Translations under genes and position numbers: made by a program
Notes under the pieces: model-generated
The model's input: only the letters and a program-made list of their open reading frames with translations
Database searches by the model: none
What the model was told of the DNA's origin: nothing
From: Nemertoderma westbladi
Lineage: Eukaryota > Xenacoelomorpha > Nemertodermatida > Nemertodermatidae
Reading direction: 5' to 3'
Length of the DNA stretch: 51,529 nt
NCBI GenBank assembly: GCA_032718475.1
Contig: JAUCBJ010008239.1
Location: forward strand, 1-51,529
Shown here: piece after piece, positions 1 through 9,456 of the stretch
How positions within the stretch are numbered: position 1 is the stretch's first letter
Layout: the number at the start of each line of letters is the position of its first letter

Positions 1-324
1 ACCAGATTTACCACCTCGTCGAATGATTGGGAACTAACTGACGTATTTCCGATTGCGTCATAGCACTTCCGTTTACGACGGATTATAAGTTCCGTCAGAG
101 CTTCTATATCTTGGCAAGTCAAAGACCAGTTAAGAAGCACTCCATCTTGCGTTTTATCATTTTTCTTTGGACTTTGTGTTGTTGTTGTATAACATCTATG
201 CAAGTTCCTATTCGCCAAAGTCCACTTCCGGTTTAATAAACGAAACATATTACCGTATTACTATTACAGTTACCGGTCCGGTACAATCTGAAAATTCTCA
301 AATTTTAGGTCAGTAGGTGGTGAG
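1..324. other. No recognised feature
   Basis: I see no coding region, RNA gene or clear repeat here. It is ordinary mixed-composition intergenic DNA leading up to a hAT-like element. Confidence 0.5.
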
Positions 325-519
325 TAGGGCTCAACAGAAGCTTCGGCTTCGGTTCGGTTCGGGCCGAAGTTTGGCAATTTCGGTTCGGTTCGGCTTCTGC
401 AATTGATACTGCAGAAGCCAGGAGCAAACTTTGCTAATTATTCCAAGTATTACATTGACTGATTGAGCTAAGACCAGAAGACAGTAAGACTAATCAATCT
501 GTCCATCGTTGTACTAATT

Positions 520-1281
520 AATTTTGGGGTGCAAACGTTAAGCAGACACTGGTGCAGAGCAGACAGTAGGTACAGACAGTGGTGCAGACAGTGGTGCAGA
601 CAGTGATGCAGACAGTGGTGCAGACACCTGGTGCAGACAGTGGTGCAGTCGTGCAGCCACTGGTGCAGACAGTGGTGCAGACAGTTGTGCAGGCTTTGGT
701 ACAGACAGTGGTGCAGACAGTGGTGCAGACAGTGGTGCAGACACGTGGTGCAGACACCTGGTGCAGACAGTGGTGCAGACACTGGTGCAGACAGTGGTGT
801 AGACAGTGGTGCAGACAGCTGGTGCAGACAGTGGTGCAGACAGTAAAGGCTGAAAGGGGCGAGCAGGTTAGTAAAGGAGCAGTTTAGTAAAGGAGCAGGT
901 TTCAGAGGAGTATTGGGGGAACCAAAACAATAAACGTTATTGTTTTGGAGGCTAAGAATACCCAAGGGCCAAGAATACTCGCAGGCTAAGAATACTCGCG
1001 GACTAACAATTCCTGAGACCTTACTGTAGTTAGTCTGCACTGTCTGCACCACTGTCTGACTGTCTGCACCAGTGTCTGCACCACTGTCTGCAGCCACGTG
1101 TCTGCACCACTGTCTCCACCACTGTCTGCACCAGTGTCTGCACCAGTGCCTGCACCACTGTCTGCACGCTGCACCACTGTCTGCACACTGCCCACAGTCT
1201 GCACCACTGTCCGCACCAGGTGTCTGCACCACTGTCTGCACTGCACCACTGTCTGCTTAACGTTTACACCCTTAATTTTGG
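520..1281. repeat. Foldback element with arms of 12-bp tandem repeats
   Basis: The left arm (about 541-846) is a head-to-tail array around GGTGCAGACAGT. The right arm (about 1040-1257) is the inverted version around ACTGTCTGCACC. Outside the arrays the edges also mirror: GCAAACGTTAAGCAGAC (531-547) against its inverted partner near 1251-1266, with TTAATTTT on both outer flanks. Inside lies a perfect inverted repeat at 922-948 (arms CCAAAACAATAA, 3-base spacer). The translated arrays look like VQT/ADSG or SAPL repeats but are not genes. The architecture is that of a foldback transposon. Confidence 0.65.
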
Positions 1282-1359
1282 ACTGAACTTCCATTTAAAT
1301 GGCATTATTTTTTTAATTGTTTTCAGTTTACTTGGGTAGTTTCAAAATTAGCTTAATTA

Positions 1360-1685
1360 TACAGTAGTTTAGGTTAGGCTAAATAGGCCTATTGCCATTT
1401 TACTTTGTAGTACCTATTTTTTAATTAATCATAACTTTGATACATAATACCAAATACAGAAATATACCTACTACCTCATACTGTCATATAAATAGTACTA
1501 CCTGTACTTTTAGTGAGGTTTTCTAAATTTGATGTCACTACTGTACGGCTTACTACGGATGAAAATGTGGTGCATACAGTAGCAGTAAGTATACAGTAGT
1601 TTAGGTTAGTAATGCTGTACAGTAATGTAAATATTGTCATTTTATTTTGTAGTACTTATTTTTTTAATTAATCATAGCTTTCTTG
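1360..1685 (+). repeat. Imperfect direct repeat pair, about 90 bp
   Basis: A segment starting TATACAGTAGTTTAGGTTAG and ending near TTTTTAATTAATCATA occurs at about 1360-1443 and again at about 1589-1680, with indels between the two copies. It is a local duplication inside the hAT-like element. No coding capacity is visible. Confidence 0.5.
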
Positions 1686-1878
1686 CTAAGTCCGCAGACC
1701 AAATAGGTACCAGTCTGCCACTGCCAGTCAGCCAGTATAGTGACGTAAAGACGAATTTATGACCATAACTTGCTAACTTTCTGAACTTCGGTTCGGATTC
1801 GGTTCGGTTCGGCCCGAAGTTGGCCCTGCTTCGGTTCGGTTCGGTTCGGCACCATAAAGTGCCTTCTGTTGAACCCTA

Positions 1879-2171
1879 AATACAACTGTACAATATACTG
1901 ATAATGATATACAACAACTGGTAGCCTAATAATAATAACACGAGGTAGAATAAAACGTCTGTCCTTATCTGATCTGACGGCATCTGATCCTATAACCAAT
2001 CAGGAGAAAGAGATATAATATTTACCTAACTGTCTGTTAAGTAAATAGCCAATAGGGGATCAGGTTTCACATTGCCGCTGTTATGTATCAGTATCATCAT
2101 ATGACATAGCAGTACTCAGTACTGGCATACCGGTTGCAGCCAATGCGCCAAGCATGCCAAGGCATGTTATT
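1879..2171. other. No recognised feature
   Basis: AT-rich spacer between two transposon copies. The short ORFs in it have no recognisable domain. Confidence 0.4.
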
Positions 2172-2641
2172 CGAGCCCGTGTAGCCAGGGGGGAGGGTTC
2201 GTTGGTTCGAACCAAGGTGTGTGTACACCTTGGTTTGAACGAACCGTCCTTTTGAGAAAAATGCCCTTTGTTTACGAGCACATGTTTGGGAAATGTTCCC
2301 TTTTATACTGACCTTTTGGAGAAATATTCCCCTTTTATATTCGTCTTTCCGTAAAAGTGCCCTTTCCGACAAAGCAAAATATGTTCAAGTTACATAGCAA
2401 CTTGAACAGTTACATAGGATTCACATTATCCCAGTGCCTGTGTGCTTTAAAAAAGTGCCCCGACATTTCGCATCGGGCTTCAGATCATCCAATCCCTCCC
2501 TCAACCGCCCTACTCATTTCCTACGTTAATAATATGGTCTGGCTAAACCAATGGATATTTTTAATTATTTAAACAAATTAAAAAAGTGCCCTTTTTGGTA
2601 AAAAAAAGAACCGACCTTTTAAAATCCTGGCTACGGGCCTG
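2172..2641. mobile_element. Short inverted-repeat element (MITE), copy 1
   Basis: The right end CCTGGCTACGGGCCTG (2626-2641) is the inverse of the left end GAGCCCGTGTAGCCAGG (2173-2189), allowing one inserted base. The interior shares long stretches with 6120-7871, including GTTCGTTGGTTCGAAC, CACATGTTTGGGAAATG, AAAAGTGCCCTTT and CATCGGGCTTCAGATCATCC. A hairpin (arms TTCGAACCAAGGTGT) lies near the left end. There is no transposase. CAGGCCCGTAGCCAG-type ends are typical of hAT-like MITEs, but assignment to a superfamily is inferred. Confidence 0.6.
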
Positions 2642-2937
2642 TTATTATATATTAAAAATGCGATATAGAATGAAGGATGGCGGGAATGAAAGTTGTGTGA
2701 TTGCCCCAGCAAAGATGGATAGTTTCAGATGTAAACAACTTTCGTAGATTTAGTTGGTGTTGAAACATTAAATATTTATTAGAAGGTTAATATTGTTGAA
2801 ATTCAATGATGGAAAATTGACATTATATTTAATGTGCCAGTCACTGTGCTTCGGAACATAACGCTTTGATATATATATATACTATACTATATATACTATA
2901 TATATATACTTTGATATATATACTTTTCATATTGTTC
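2642..2937. other. AT-rich spacer with TATA microsatellite
   Basis: No gene is seen. A (TA)n-type simple repeat with ACTATA interruptions lies at about 2869-2924. Confidence 0.5.
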
Positions 2938-3950
2938 TCAAATTCTATTGAAGAAGATGCCCCCCCCCCCCCCCAGGATGTTGTATAGTCCTTCGGATGC
3001 CGAGTCGATGGATCCCAGTATTGATGCAGTGTTCCCAATTAGGATAGCGATGAGGATCCGCTGCAGTAGAAAACGGTGGGATCGGGGTTCCTGCGTCTGG
3101 GAGGCGATCCTCTTTCCCAGTTCCTGGAGAAACTCAGGACCAGGGCGGCCGAACGTCTCGAAGGCGACCAGGGTAAAATGGTAGCCCCGGTCGATGAGCT
3201 CCCGGCAATTGCCGATTTTATGGGCCTCCTGCTGCTCGGCTACGCAGCCGCCTTTGGTTTGACTCGTGTGGAGGTGGCTGGGAGCAAGCGGGTTGATCAC
3301 GGTGGCGTCCCAGGCCAGGGTCCGGCCTTGGCTCCAGGAAACCAAGGTTACTCCATCTACCTGCTTCCCGTCATTCCGGCAAAGACACGGCGGCTCCAAC
3401 ACTGACGGAACTCCACAGCTGGTTGATGATCGATCGCCGCCCAATGTCGTTCAGAATGCTGTGGTGGGCTTGGCGACCAGCGCTCTTCTGGCAGGAGAGT
3501 CCGTGGAGGCCATCGGAGTTCACCAGTTTACCGCAGCGGATGCAGCTGTGTGGCTCCGTCACCTTGCACCCCAGGTGGGTAGCCATGGAAATGCGGAGCT
3601 GGGCGTCGGTGAATTTAAGACCCAATAATGATATTGGGATCGCATCAATCCAGCAGCCAGGGATCACATCCTCCAGGGCATTCAAGGAGAGCAGAGCGCT
3701 GGACCTGGTCGTATTGCTCCAAGAATAGTGGGAAGTCGAAGCAAAAGTAAATGAGGCGGGGGATGGCGAAGGAGTTCTTTAGGAGGAAGAAGGCATGGTG
3801 ACTGTCTAAAAGAGACAGGCTGCCGCTCAGGGTTTGCAGGTTGGCCACCTTGGACTCCTTACAGCATTCCAAGGCTGAATTACCTATCGGGGCACCCAGC
3901 ATGGTTAGGTTTATTATTATGGTGAGGTTAGGTATTAAAAATAAAAACAA
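2938..3950 (-). pseudogene. Broken non-LTR retrotransposon, C-terminal part of the polyprotein
   Basis: Three minus-strand frames cover one decayed coding region. 3950-3645 contains LGAPIG and an AFFLLKNSFAIPRLIYF block, as found downstream of the reverse transcriptase palm. 3685-3371 has a CIRCGKLV...HGLSC zinc-binding block (C-x2-C, then H and C). 3444-2938 contains a DG-x14-WDATV block and ends near a C/G homopolymer. A zinc-binding motif followed by an acidic WD.TV block resembles the C-terminal zinc finger plus nuclease-like region of some non-LTR elements, but I cannot name the clade. The frame changes show it is dead; only the 3' part of an element is present. Confidence 0.6.
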
Positions 3951-4269
3951 TACAGCCTTTGCTGCAATATTGTAGTAATCTTTCTTATTAATACAGTAGT
4001 TATCAATATTGATAGTTAAAGTTAATTATATTAATTATAATTAATATTATTGAATAATAATACTTATTAATATATTACATTTAAAGTATTTATTGTTTGT
4101 TTGTTACGCTAAAGGGAAGGCAGGAAGGAAGGGGAATCGCAGTAGGCCTACTGCCGAATATGGCGAAACACTTAACATGCCCCATATTGCCCTGATTGCA
4201 AACTGATACAGCAGAGTTTATACCCAGACGATGACGGGATATGGGAAGGTGGATGGAAATTGTGGGAAT
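3951..4269. other. AT-rich spacer
   Basis: TTAATTATAATTAATATTATT-like low-complexity DNA, then unique sequence up to the 72-bp tandem array. No coding region is seen. Confidence 0.5.
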
Positions 4270-4572
4270 CAATAAACGCTGTTGTTACCTTCCAATTGAA
4301 GGAAAAGAGCAGGTTACAGCGGCGGAAATTTCTACCCAAAACAATAAACGACGTTGTTACCTACAAATTGAGGGAAATGAGCAGGTCTCAGGGGCGGGCT
4401 TTTCTAACCAAAACAATAAAAATCGTTGATATCTACCATAATTGGGGGAAAGGAGCAGGTTACAGAAGCAGGCTTTTCTAACCAAAACAATAAACAATTT
4501 TGTTACCTACCAATTGAGGGAAAGGAGAATGTTACCGAGGCTGTCTTTTCTAACCAAAACAATAAACAACCA
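4270..4572 (+). repeat. Tandem array of a 72-bp repeat, four copies
   Basis: Units start with CAATAAAC at 4270, 4342, 4414, 4488 and 4560, giving periods of 72, 72, 74 and 72. Each unit carries AATTGAGGGAAAGGAGCAGG, then GGCTTTTCTAACCAAAA. Single or paired copies occur at 7140-7290, 7928-8000, 9356-9456, 34621-34690 and 38508-38580, so this is a dispersed family. The short ORFs across the array are by-products of the repeat. Confidence 0.8.
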
Positions 4573-5080
4573 TCCGGCCACCTTCCCATCCATCCATCCA
4601 CCCACCCACCCACCTTCTTACTAACCGTCCGACTGACAGATCAACAGATCATCCCCCTCAAAAAATAAAGACATCGCGCAGCACGTGAATACAAAAATAT
4701 CCTACATGTGAAGTTTCCCAGACTGTTTGGGAAGATTGTCGAAAATACAAAAGTTCCCTTATGATAGTGAATGGGCCACATTCCTTTCCGGTGTGTTTAT
4801 TTTATCGCTGGGAAATGGAATCCTGTAGAACTCCACATGGCCACATTTGCATACACTGATTCCAAATACTGTACGTCCGTGTTTTATCCCGTGTAACCGT
4901 TTTGGTTTTATTGGCGTTATAAAACTTGAAACATACTGCATTCGTTTCGTACTTGTTCATACTGTACATATATGTATAAACTAATAGTATAAACCACAAC
5001 ACTACAAGGTGGAACAAGAGTCAGATACCATCAGATCAGATCAGATAAGGACAGATGTTTTAGCCATCCTATAACACCAC
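4573..5080. other. Spacer with CCAT/CCAC simple repeat
   Basis: A (CCAT)n/(CCAC)n tract lies at about 4586-4614. The rest is unique AT-rich sequence without a recognisable gene. Confidence 0.5.
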
Positions 5081-5083
5081 AGG

Positions 5084-5180
5084 CCACGAGCTGCTCGGAA
5101 GGGTTGTTGGCACTGAGGAGTATCGCACCACGTTCCTAGAGGAGAAGGCCCAGGCAGCCAGGAGTTCGCCGCGGAGGTGA
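5084..5180 (+). pseudogene. Possible short retroelement fragment
   Basis: In one + frame the DNA reads TGHELLGRVVGTEEYRTTFL and then EEKAQAARSS. This resembles the segment after LGAP-type motifs in some non-LTR reverse transcriptases. It is about 30 residues long and joined to unrelated sequence. It may be a remnant of the same family as 2938-3950, but the match is from pattern memory only. Confidence 0.3.
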
Positions 5181-5242
5181 ATCCGTCTGCGCGTACGCGG
5201 GCCTCGCGTTTGGCCTTGCCTGTCGGTGGCGGTTAATCACCC

Positions 5243-5992
5243 GTGTTGTATCCAACGCGCCAGAAGTCAAAGAATCTCCCCGCAGTCATGACTTTTGTGG
5301 ACTTCAAGAAGGCATTTGACTCCATCCATAGATGTAAAATGTTTGAAATCCAAAGAGCTTACGGAATACCAGATGTAATTGTTGCTGGCATTGGATTGTT
5401 ATATTGTGACACAGAAGCGCAGGTACTCGCACCAGATGAATCCAAGATGAGTTTTCTCAATCCTGGCTGGCGTACTGCAAGGTACTGTAACACATTGGCG
5501 CCATTACTATTCGTAATTGTACTGGATTACGCAATGAGGACGGCCACAAAGGGTGAAGATCTGGGATTCACACTTCAAGAACGCAGAAGCAGTAGATATC
5601 CGATAACTACAGTCACAGACACAGACTTTGCGGATGACATCGCCCTGCTCTCTAATACGCTAGCAGATGCACAGCTTCTACTAAATAAAATGGAGAGGGC
5701 TGCTAAGGAGGTTGGAATGCATATAAATGCTACCAAGACCGAATTCATGACCTTTAATGTTGATGGAAACTTGACAACCATTGATAATAATCCACTAAGG
5801 AAGGTCGACGAATTACAGTACCTTGGATCATGGATAGAGAGTAGCAAAAATGACATAGAAGTTAGGAAAGCAAAGGCTTGGGTAGCTCTATCAAAAATGG
5901 ATACCATCTGGAAATCAGATCTCTCCAGGCACCTGAAGACTAAGTTCTTTCGAGCCACAGTGGAAAGTGTAATTTTATACGGGGTTAAATAA
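5243..5992 (+). pseudogene. Truncated non-LTR (RTE-like) reverse transcriptase
   Basis: The 249-residue frame covers much of a reverse transcriptase palm. Motif A is FVDFKKAFDSIHR (residues about 18-30), the catalytic FADD box is DFADDIALLS, and a downstream YLGSWI block is followed by an RHLKTKFFRATVESVILYG stretch typical of RTE-like LINEs. The finger region is missing at the 5' side and the frame stops just after LYG, so both ends are lost. Motif B is damaged: the DNA at 5469-5485 encodes GVLQG in another frame, implying two compensating indels. It is inactive. The upstream residues read SKNLPAVMTF, so homology begins near 5258. Confidence 0.8.
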
Positions 5993-6119
5993 TATAACTG
6001 GGGTTAAATAACTGGGAGCAAATCTTGGGATAGGAGTAGCGCCCACCCCCACCATCGGGTAGCAGCTATCGAAAGAGGAGCCTACGGGTCGCCTCCGGCT
6101 TCGGTCGACTGTTTGCTTT
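5993..6119. other. Short spacer
   Basis: Contains two copies of ACTGGGGTTAAATAA-like sequence. Nothing else is recognised. Confidence 0.3.
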
Positions 6120-6775
6120 TGCAAGGGGGGGTTCGTTGGTTCGAACTAACCGCGCGCGCTTTTGAGAAAAGTGCCCTTTTATACATTTATAGGAACACAT
6201 GTTTGGGAAATGTGCCCTTTTTATAATCACCTTTTTGAGAAATATTATCCTTTTAATTATTATTCACCTACCGGTATTCGTAAAAGTGCCCTTTCCGGCA
6301 AAGCAAATATTAAAGTTACATTTAGCAGTTAAAACAGTTAGGGATCACATACTGTAATCCCAGTGCCAATGTGGTTTAAAAAATACCCCACGCATTTCGT
6401 ATCGGGCTTCAGATCATCCAATCCAATCCCCCCCCACCAGGCCCAGAGCCAGTATAAGGCGAAGGTAGGCCCCGCCTACCCAAACGTAGGTCTCGCCTAC
6501 TCAATTTTTTGTAAGAAATTTTTCTTCTTTATTACTAGAGACGGCGTCAAGACGCCGTTAAGCAAGTCGGAAGTCATCAATCAAATGTAAATTCCATCAA
6601 CAAGCTGTCATTGGTGTTATTTTACCATTGCGCCTATGGCGTTTTTTCGTTTATGTCTATTTTTCGAGCCCACGGCTCATGGACGAAATAGCGGAACATA
6701 CCAGGGACCTTAGAATCGTGGTATCTAGCCGCTGGGAAAATTTCATCAAAATCGTTAGAGTAGTTTTGGCTGTAG

Positions 6776-6834
6776 ATCAGTCAGTCAGTCAGCCAGCCAG
6801 TCAGTCAGTCAGCCAGCCAGTCAGCCAACAATTC
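6776..6834 (+). repeat. (CAGT/CAGC)n microsatellite
   Basis: A run of CAGTCAGTCAGCCAGC-type units. The 184-residue frame across it has a QSVSQPASQ stretch generated by the repeat and is not a credible gene. Confidence 0.85.
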
Positions 6835-7139
6835 TTACTTACAGTAATCAAGTCCTACGACTTGCTAATAATTTTACATTTTTACACAACAAATTTCTGG
6901 TTCCATGCGCCTTCTTTAAACATTAGCCTTGTAGTAATCAAACACCTGAACACCGGTACATATTACACTCAGATTGTAAGTTACTTTCATTTTAATAATA
7001 CCTTCTGTAGGCCAACACTGTTACTACTACTACAGTACAGCAGGGCCTATTCCACCCTTACAGTCATCGAACACTGGTCCTGTAAGGTACGCAGCAAACT
7101 TCGCCCGCGTCCAATCTTCACCCGGAGCAATCTTCACCC

Positions 7140-7290
7140 ACTAAACAATGATTGTTTTGGTGAGAAAAAGCTGTCTCTGTAACCTGATGCTTTCCTTCAA
7201 TTTGTAACAACATCGTTTATTGTTTTGCTTTGGGTTAGAAAAAACCGTCTCTGTAATCTATTCCTTTCCCTCAATTGGTAACTAAAATGG
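7140..7290 (-). repeat. Two minus-strand copies of the 72-bp family
   Basis: Read on the minus strand, CCAATTGAGGGAAAGGAATA leads to a TTTTTCTAACCC block and then CAAAACAATAAACGATG, followed by a second, more diverged unit ending in CACCAAAACAAT. Same family as 4270-4572. Confidence 0.65.
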
Positions 7291-7871
7291 TTTCTAACAC
7301 AAATCTTATTGGGCGGGGCGAAGGTTGTAAGTGGGCAAAGGTTTTTACCCAACCATCCTGTAATGGTACATACAGTATTTTGCGCAGAATAGAATCTGCT
7401 TATGATGTAGCCACTGTAGGTACCTGTTGAGAGTGTTGTGTATTACCAATAAAAGGGATGTTTATCTGCAACACAGGCCTACATACCGAGTTCAATCCCA
7501 CTTGCCGGTGAATATTTTTGGTAGTAAGATTGGTAGTACGCCATTCAAGGAGACAGTTAATGCAGTAGTAGAATAGTACATAGACGCGGACCATCGCGAT
7601 TTCGCGCTTGTTTTGTTGTTTATGTTGTGCTTTGTACAGTATACTAATGATGAACTGATGGCGGACTCCATGTAGACCCTACTGTAGTTTTGCTTTCTAC
7701 CTACTGTATACAATTAAATCTATTATAAAATGTATCCAAATTAACATTTGCGCCTGCCTACCCTGATATTCCCTCGCCTACCCAACTAAAACCTCCTGGC
7801 TACGGGCTAATTAAAAAGTGCCCTTTTTGGAAAAAACGAACCGCCCTTATAAAATCCTGGCTACGGGCCTG

Positions 7872-9355
7872 AATTAATATTGAAAAATTAGTGCCTAGAA
7901 GTAAAAATTTTATTGTAAACTGTGTTCCTAAATTTACTTTATTGTTTTGGTTAGAAAAGCCTGCCTTTACAGCATTAGGACCTGCTACTTTTCTTTAAAA
8001 GGTACGTTAAATTGTGAATATAGAAATTAAATTTTCGCGAAATTAAGTTAATATGTTAAAATAGGCTGAAATGATTGCATTGGTAATGTGTCCGGAACAA
8101 GTTACGATTCGTTGGGAAGTGGTACGGTACCTACTCCACTATCAGACTATCTGACTATAGACATGAAATAAAAGTTGCTGCATGAAGCAGTGAAGTGAAA
8201 GCAATAATAGGCCCTATTATTTTACTCCTGTACTCGTGTTGCTGTCAGGCTAGCAGTTACTGACAGTTACTGACTGACTGAAGCCGGCAGGCTGTAGGCG
8301 GTGCGGTACCGGTACCGACCGATTGGCTGATTGGGTGTTGCATTCTTCTCGGCCTATGCACTGAACACCTGCCCTGCCTGCCTGCCTACCTGCTGACCGG
8401 CCTACGGTACTGTTCTAGGCCTACCATAACCATACCATAACCATGGAAATCATGGAATGGGCTGTGCAGCTGTGAACACAAGCTGACAAGTAATTAAAAT
8501 TAGGCCTAATTTTTTATTTCTGTATTTGCCGAATTACAGAATTACGGTCTGACGGTCAGACGATAGTCTTTCATTTCATTTTCAGTCTTTCTGTCTTTAG
8601 GCCTAGTACTGTAGTAAAGCAAAAGCTGTAAAGGGGAATACTGGAATAGGCCTACAGGAATAAAATACTTAATCGAGCACCATTCAGCCATTGTACAGTT
8701 GTAAATAGGCCTACTGAAATAGGCCTATATACCGGTACCGTACTGATATAAATTGTTGCATATAATCTGATAATACCAGTCTGCCAGTAGCCTATACCAT
8801 ATCTGCATTCTGCATAGGCCTATACCAGTATACTGACAGACAACTGAACTCTGGAACTGATATAGCCAGATAGCTGGCCTGGCTGTCATGTACAGCTGTA
8901 CACGCGCAGACGCGTACAGTATGCTACCTGGCTACCGGTATGCAGTAGTACTGTTACTGTCTGACTGTAGTATGACTGTCAGACTGTATGAAATGAAGTA
9001 GCTACAGACAGACAAAAGTACCGGTAAGACCATGAACAGAACAGACAAGACAGGTGAAGTCGGATGGAGGTTCATTCTTTGTTCTTTCAGTAGACTGGGA
9101 TGACTGGCATTCATAGCAGGCTGTCAGGCTCAGAGGCTGTGGCCTGTAGGACATAGGAAGGGCCTAGCTGCCTAGTGCCTAGACAGCTAGGCTATCCTGT
9201 TTATGGAATAGAGGCATAGACCAACCCTGCAACCCCATTCCAGGTCCAGCATTCTGCCATTTCTGCAGACTGGTAGATTAGCAGATTACGGGATTAGACA
9301 GGTCGGATATCTGGTTATCGTTCATATGCGTACCGGTGGTTTTGTTACAGTGGTG
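7872..9355. other. Spacer with one 72-bp family copy and many short palindromes
   Basis: A solo minus-strand 72-bp family copy is at about 7928-8000 (TTTATTGTTTTGGTTAGAAA). From about 8490 to 8830 the octamer TAGGCCTA or close variants recurs every 50-100 bp, together with ACCGGTAC and ACTGTCTGACTG-like strings. No coding region or RNA gene is seen. Confidence 0.5.
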
Positions 9356-9456
9356 GTGTTTTCTAACCAAAACAATAAACTAATCTCCATTACTTAATTA
9401 ACGGAAAGGAGCAGGTCAGCAGGTTACAGTGGTGGGCTTTTCTAACCAAACAATAA
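9356..9456 (+). repeat. Two plus-strand copies of the 72-bp family
   Basis: TTTTCTAACCAAAACAATAA occurs at about 9359-9378, then AACGGAAAGGAGCAGGTC and a second TTTTCTAACCAAACAATAAA about 77 bp later. Confidence 0.7.

Larger units (their letters stand above)
325..1878. mobile_element. hAT-like non-autonomous element with 16-bp terminal inverted repeats
   Basis: The left end TAGGGCTCAACAGAAG (325-340) and the reverse complement of the right end, TAGGGTTCAACAGAAG (1863-1878), match at 15 of 16 bases. Both ends run inward into TTCGGTTCGG-type repeats (341-396 and 1787-1852). TAGGG termini and subterminal TTCGG repeats are typical of non-autonomous hAT elements. No transposase frame is present. 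I found no convincing 8-bp target duplication, so the superfamily is an inference. The interior carries a separate foldback array, probably nested. Confidence 0.5.
6437..7812. mobile_element. Nested element inside MITE copy 2
   Basis: The left edge AGGCCCAGAGCCAG and the inverted right edge AGCCCGTAGCCAGG are related, and both sides continue into GTAGGC-rich sequence (GCCTACCCAAACGTAGG near 6474, CGCCTACCCAACTAAAA near 7773). This suggests a second, related inverted-repeat element that jumped into copy 2. It carries a hairpin ACGGCGTC/GACGCCGT (6541-6558), a CAGT-type microsatellite, and two minus-strand copies of the 72-bp repeat. No transposase is visible. Confidence 0.45.
6120..7871. mobile_element. 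Short inverted-repeat element, copy 2, interrupted
   Basis: Shares its left portion (6125-6437) and right portion (about 7800-7871) with the element at 2172-2641, including the terminal CCTGGCTACGGGCCTG. The left terminal repeat is absent, so this copy is truncated. Between the halves about 1.4 kb has been inserted, itself with similar ends. The ORFs inside are not recognisable proteins. Confidence 0.55.

Noticed and set aside
468-1294. Long ORFs on both strands with Gln/Val/Thr/Cys-rich repeats
   Set aside because: They are translations of the 12-bp tandem arrays, open in several frames at once, and have no domain.
2081-2372. Two overlapping minus-strand ORFs
   Set aside because: They cross the left end of MITE copy 1 and its hairpin and have no recognisable domain.
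6628-7182. 184-residue + strand ORF
   Set aside because: Runs through a microsatellite and MITE sequence, with no domain and no splice context.
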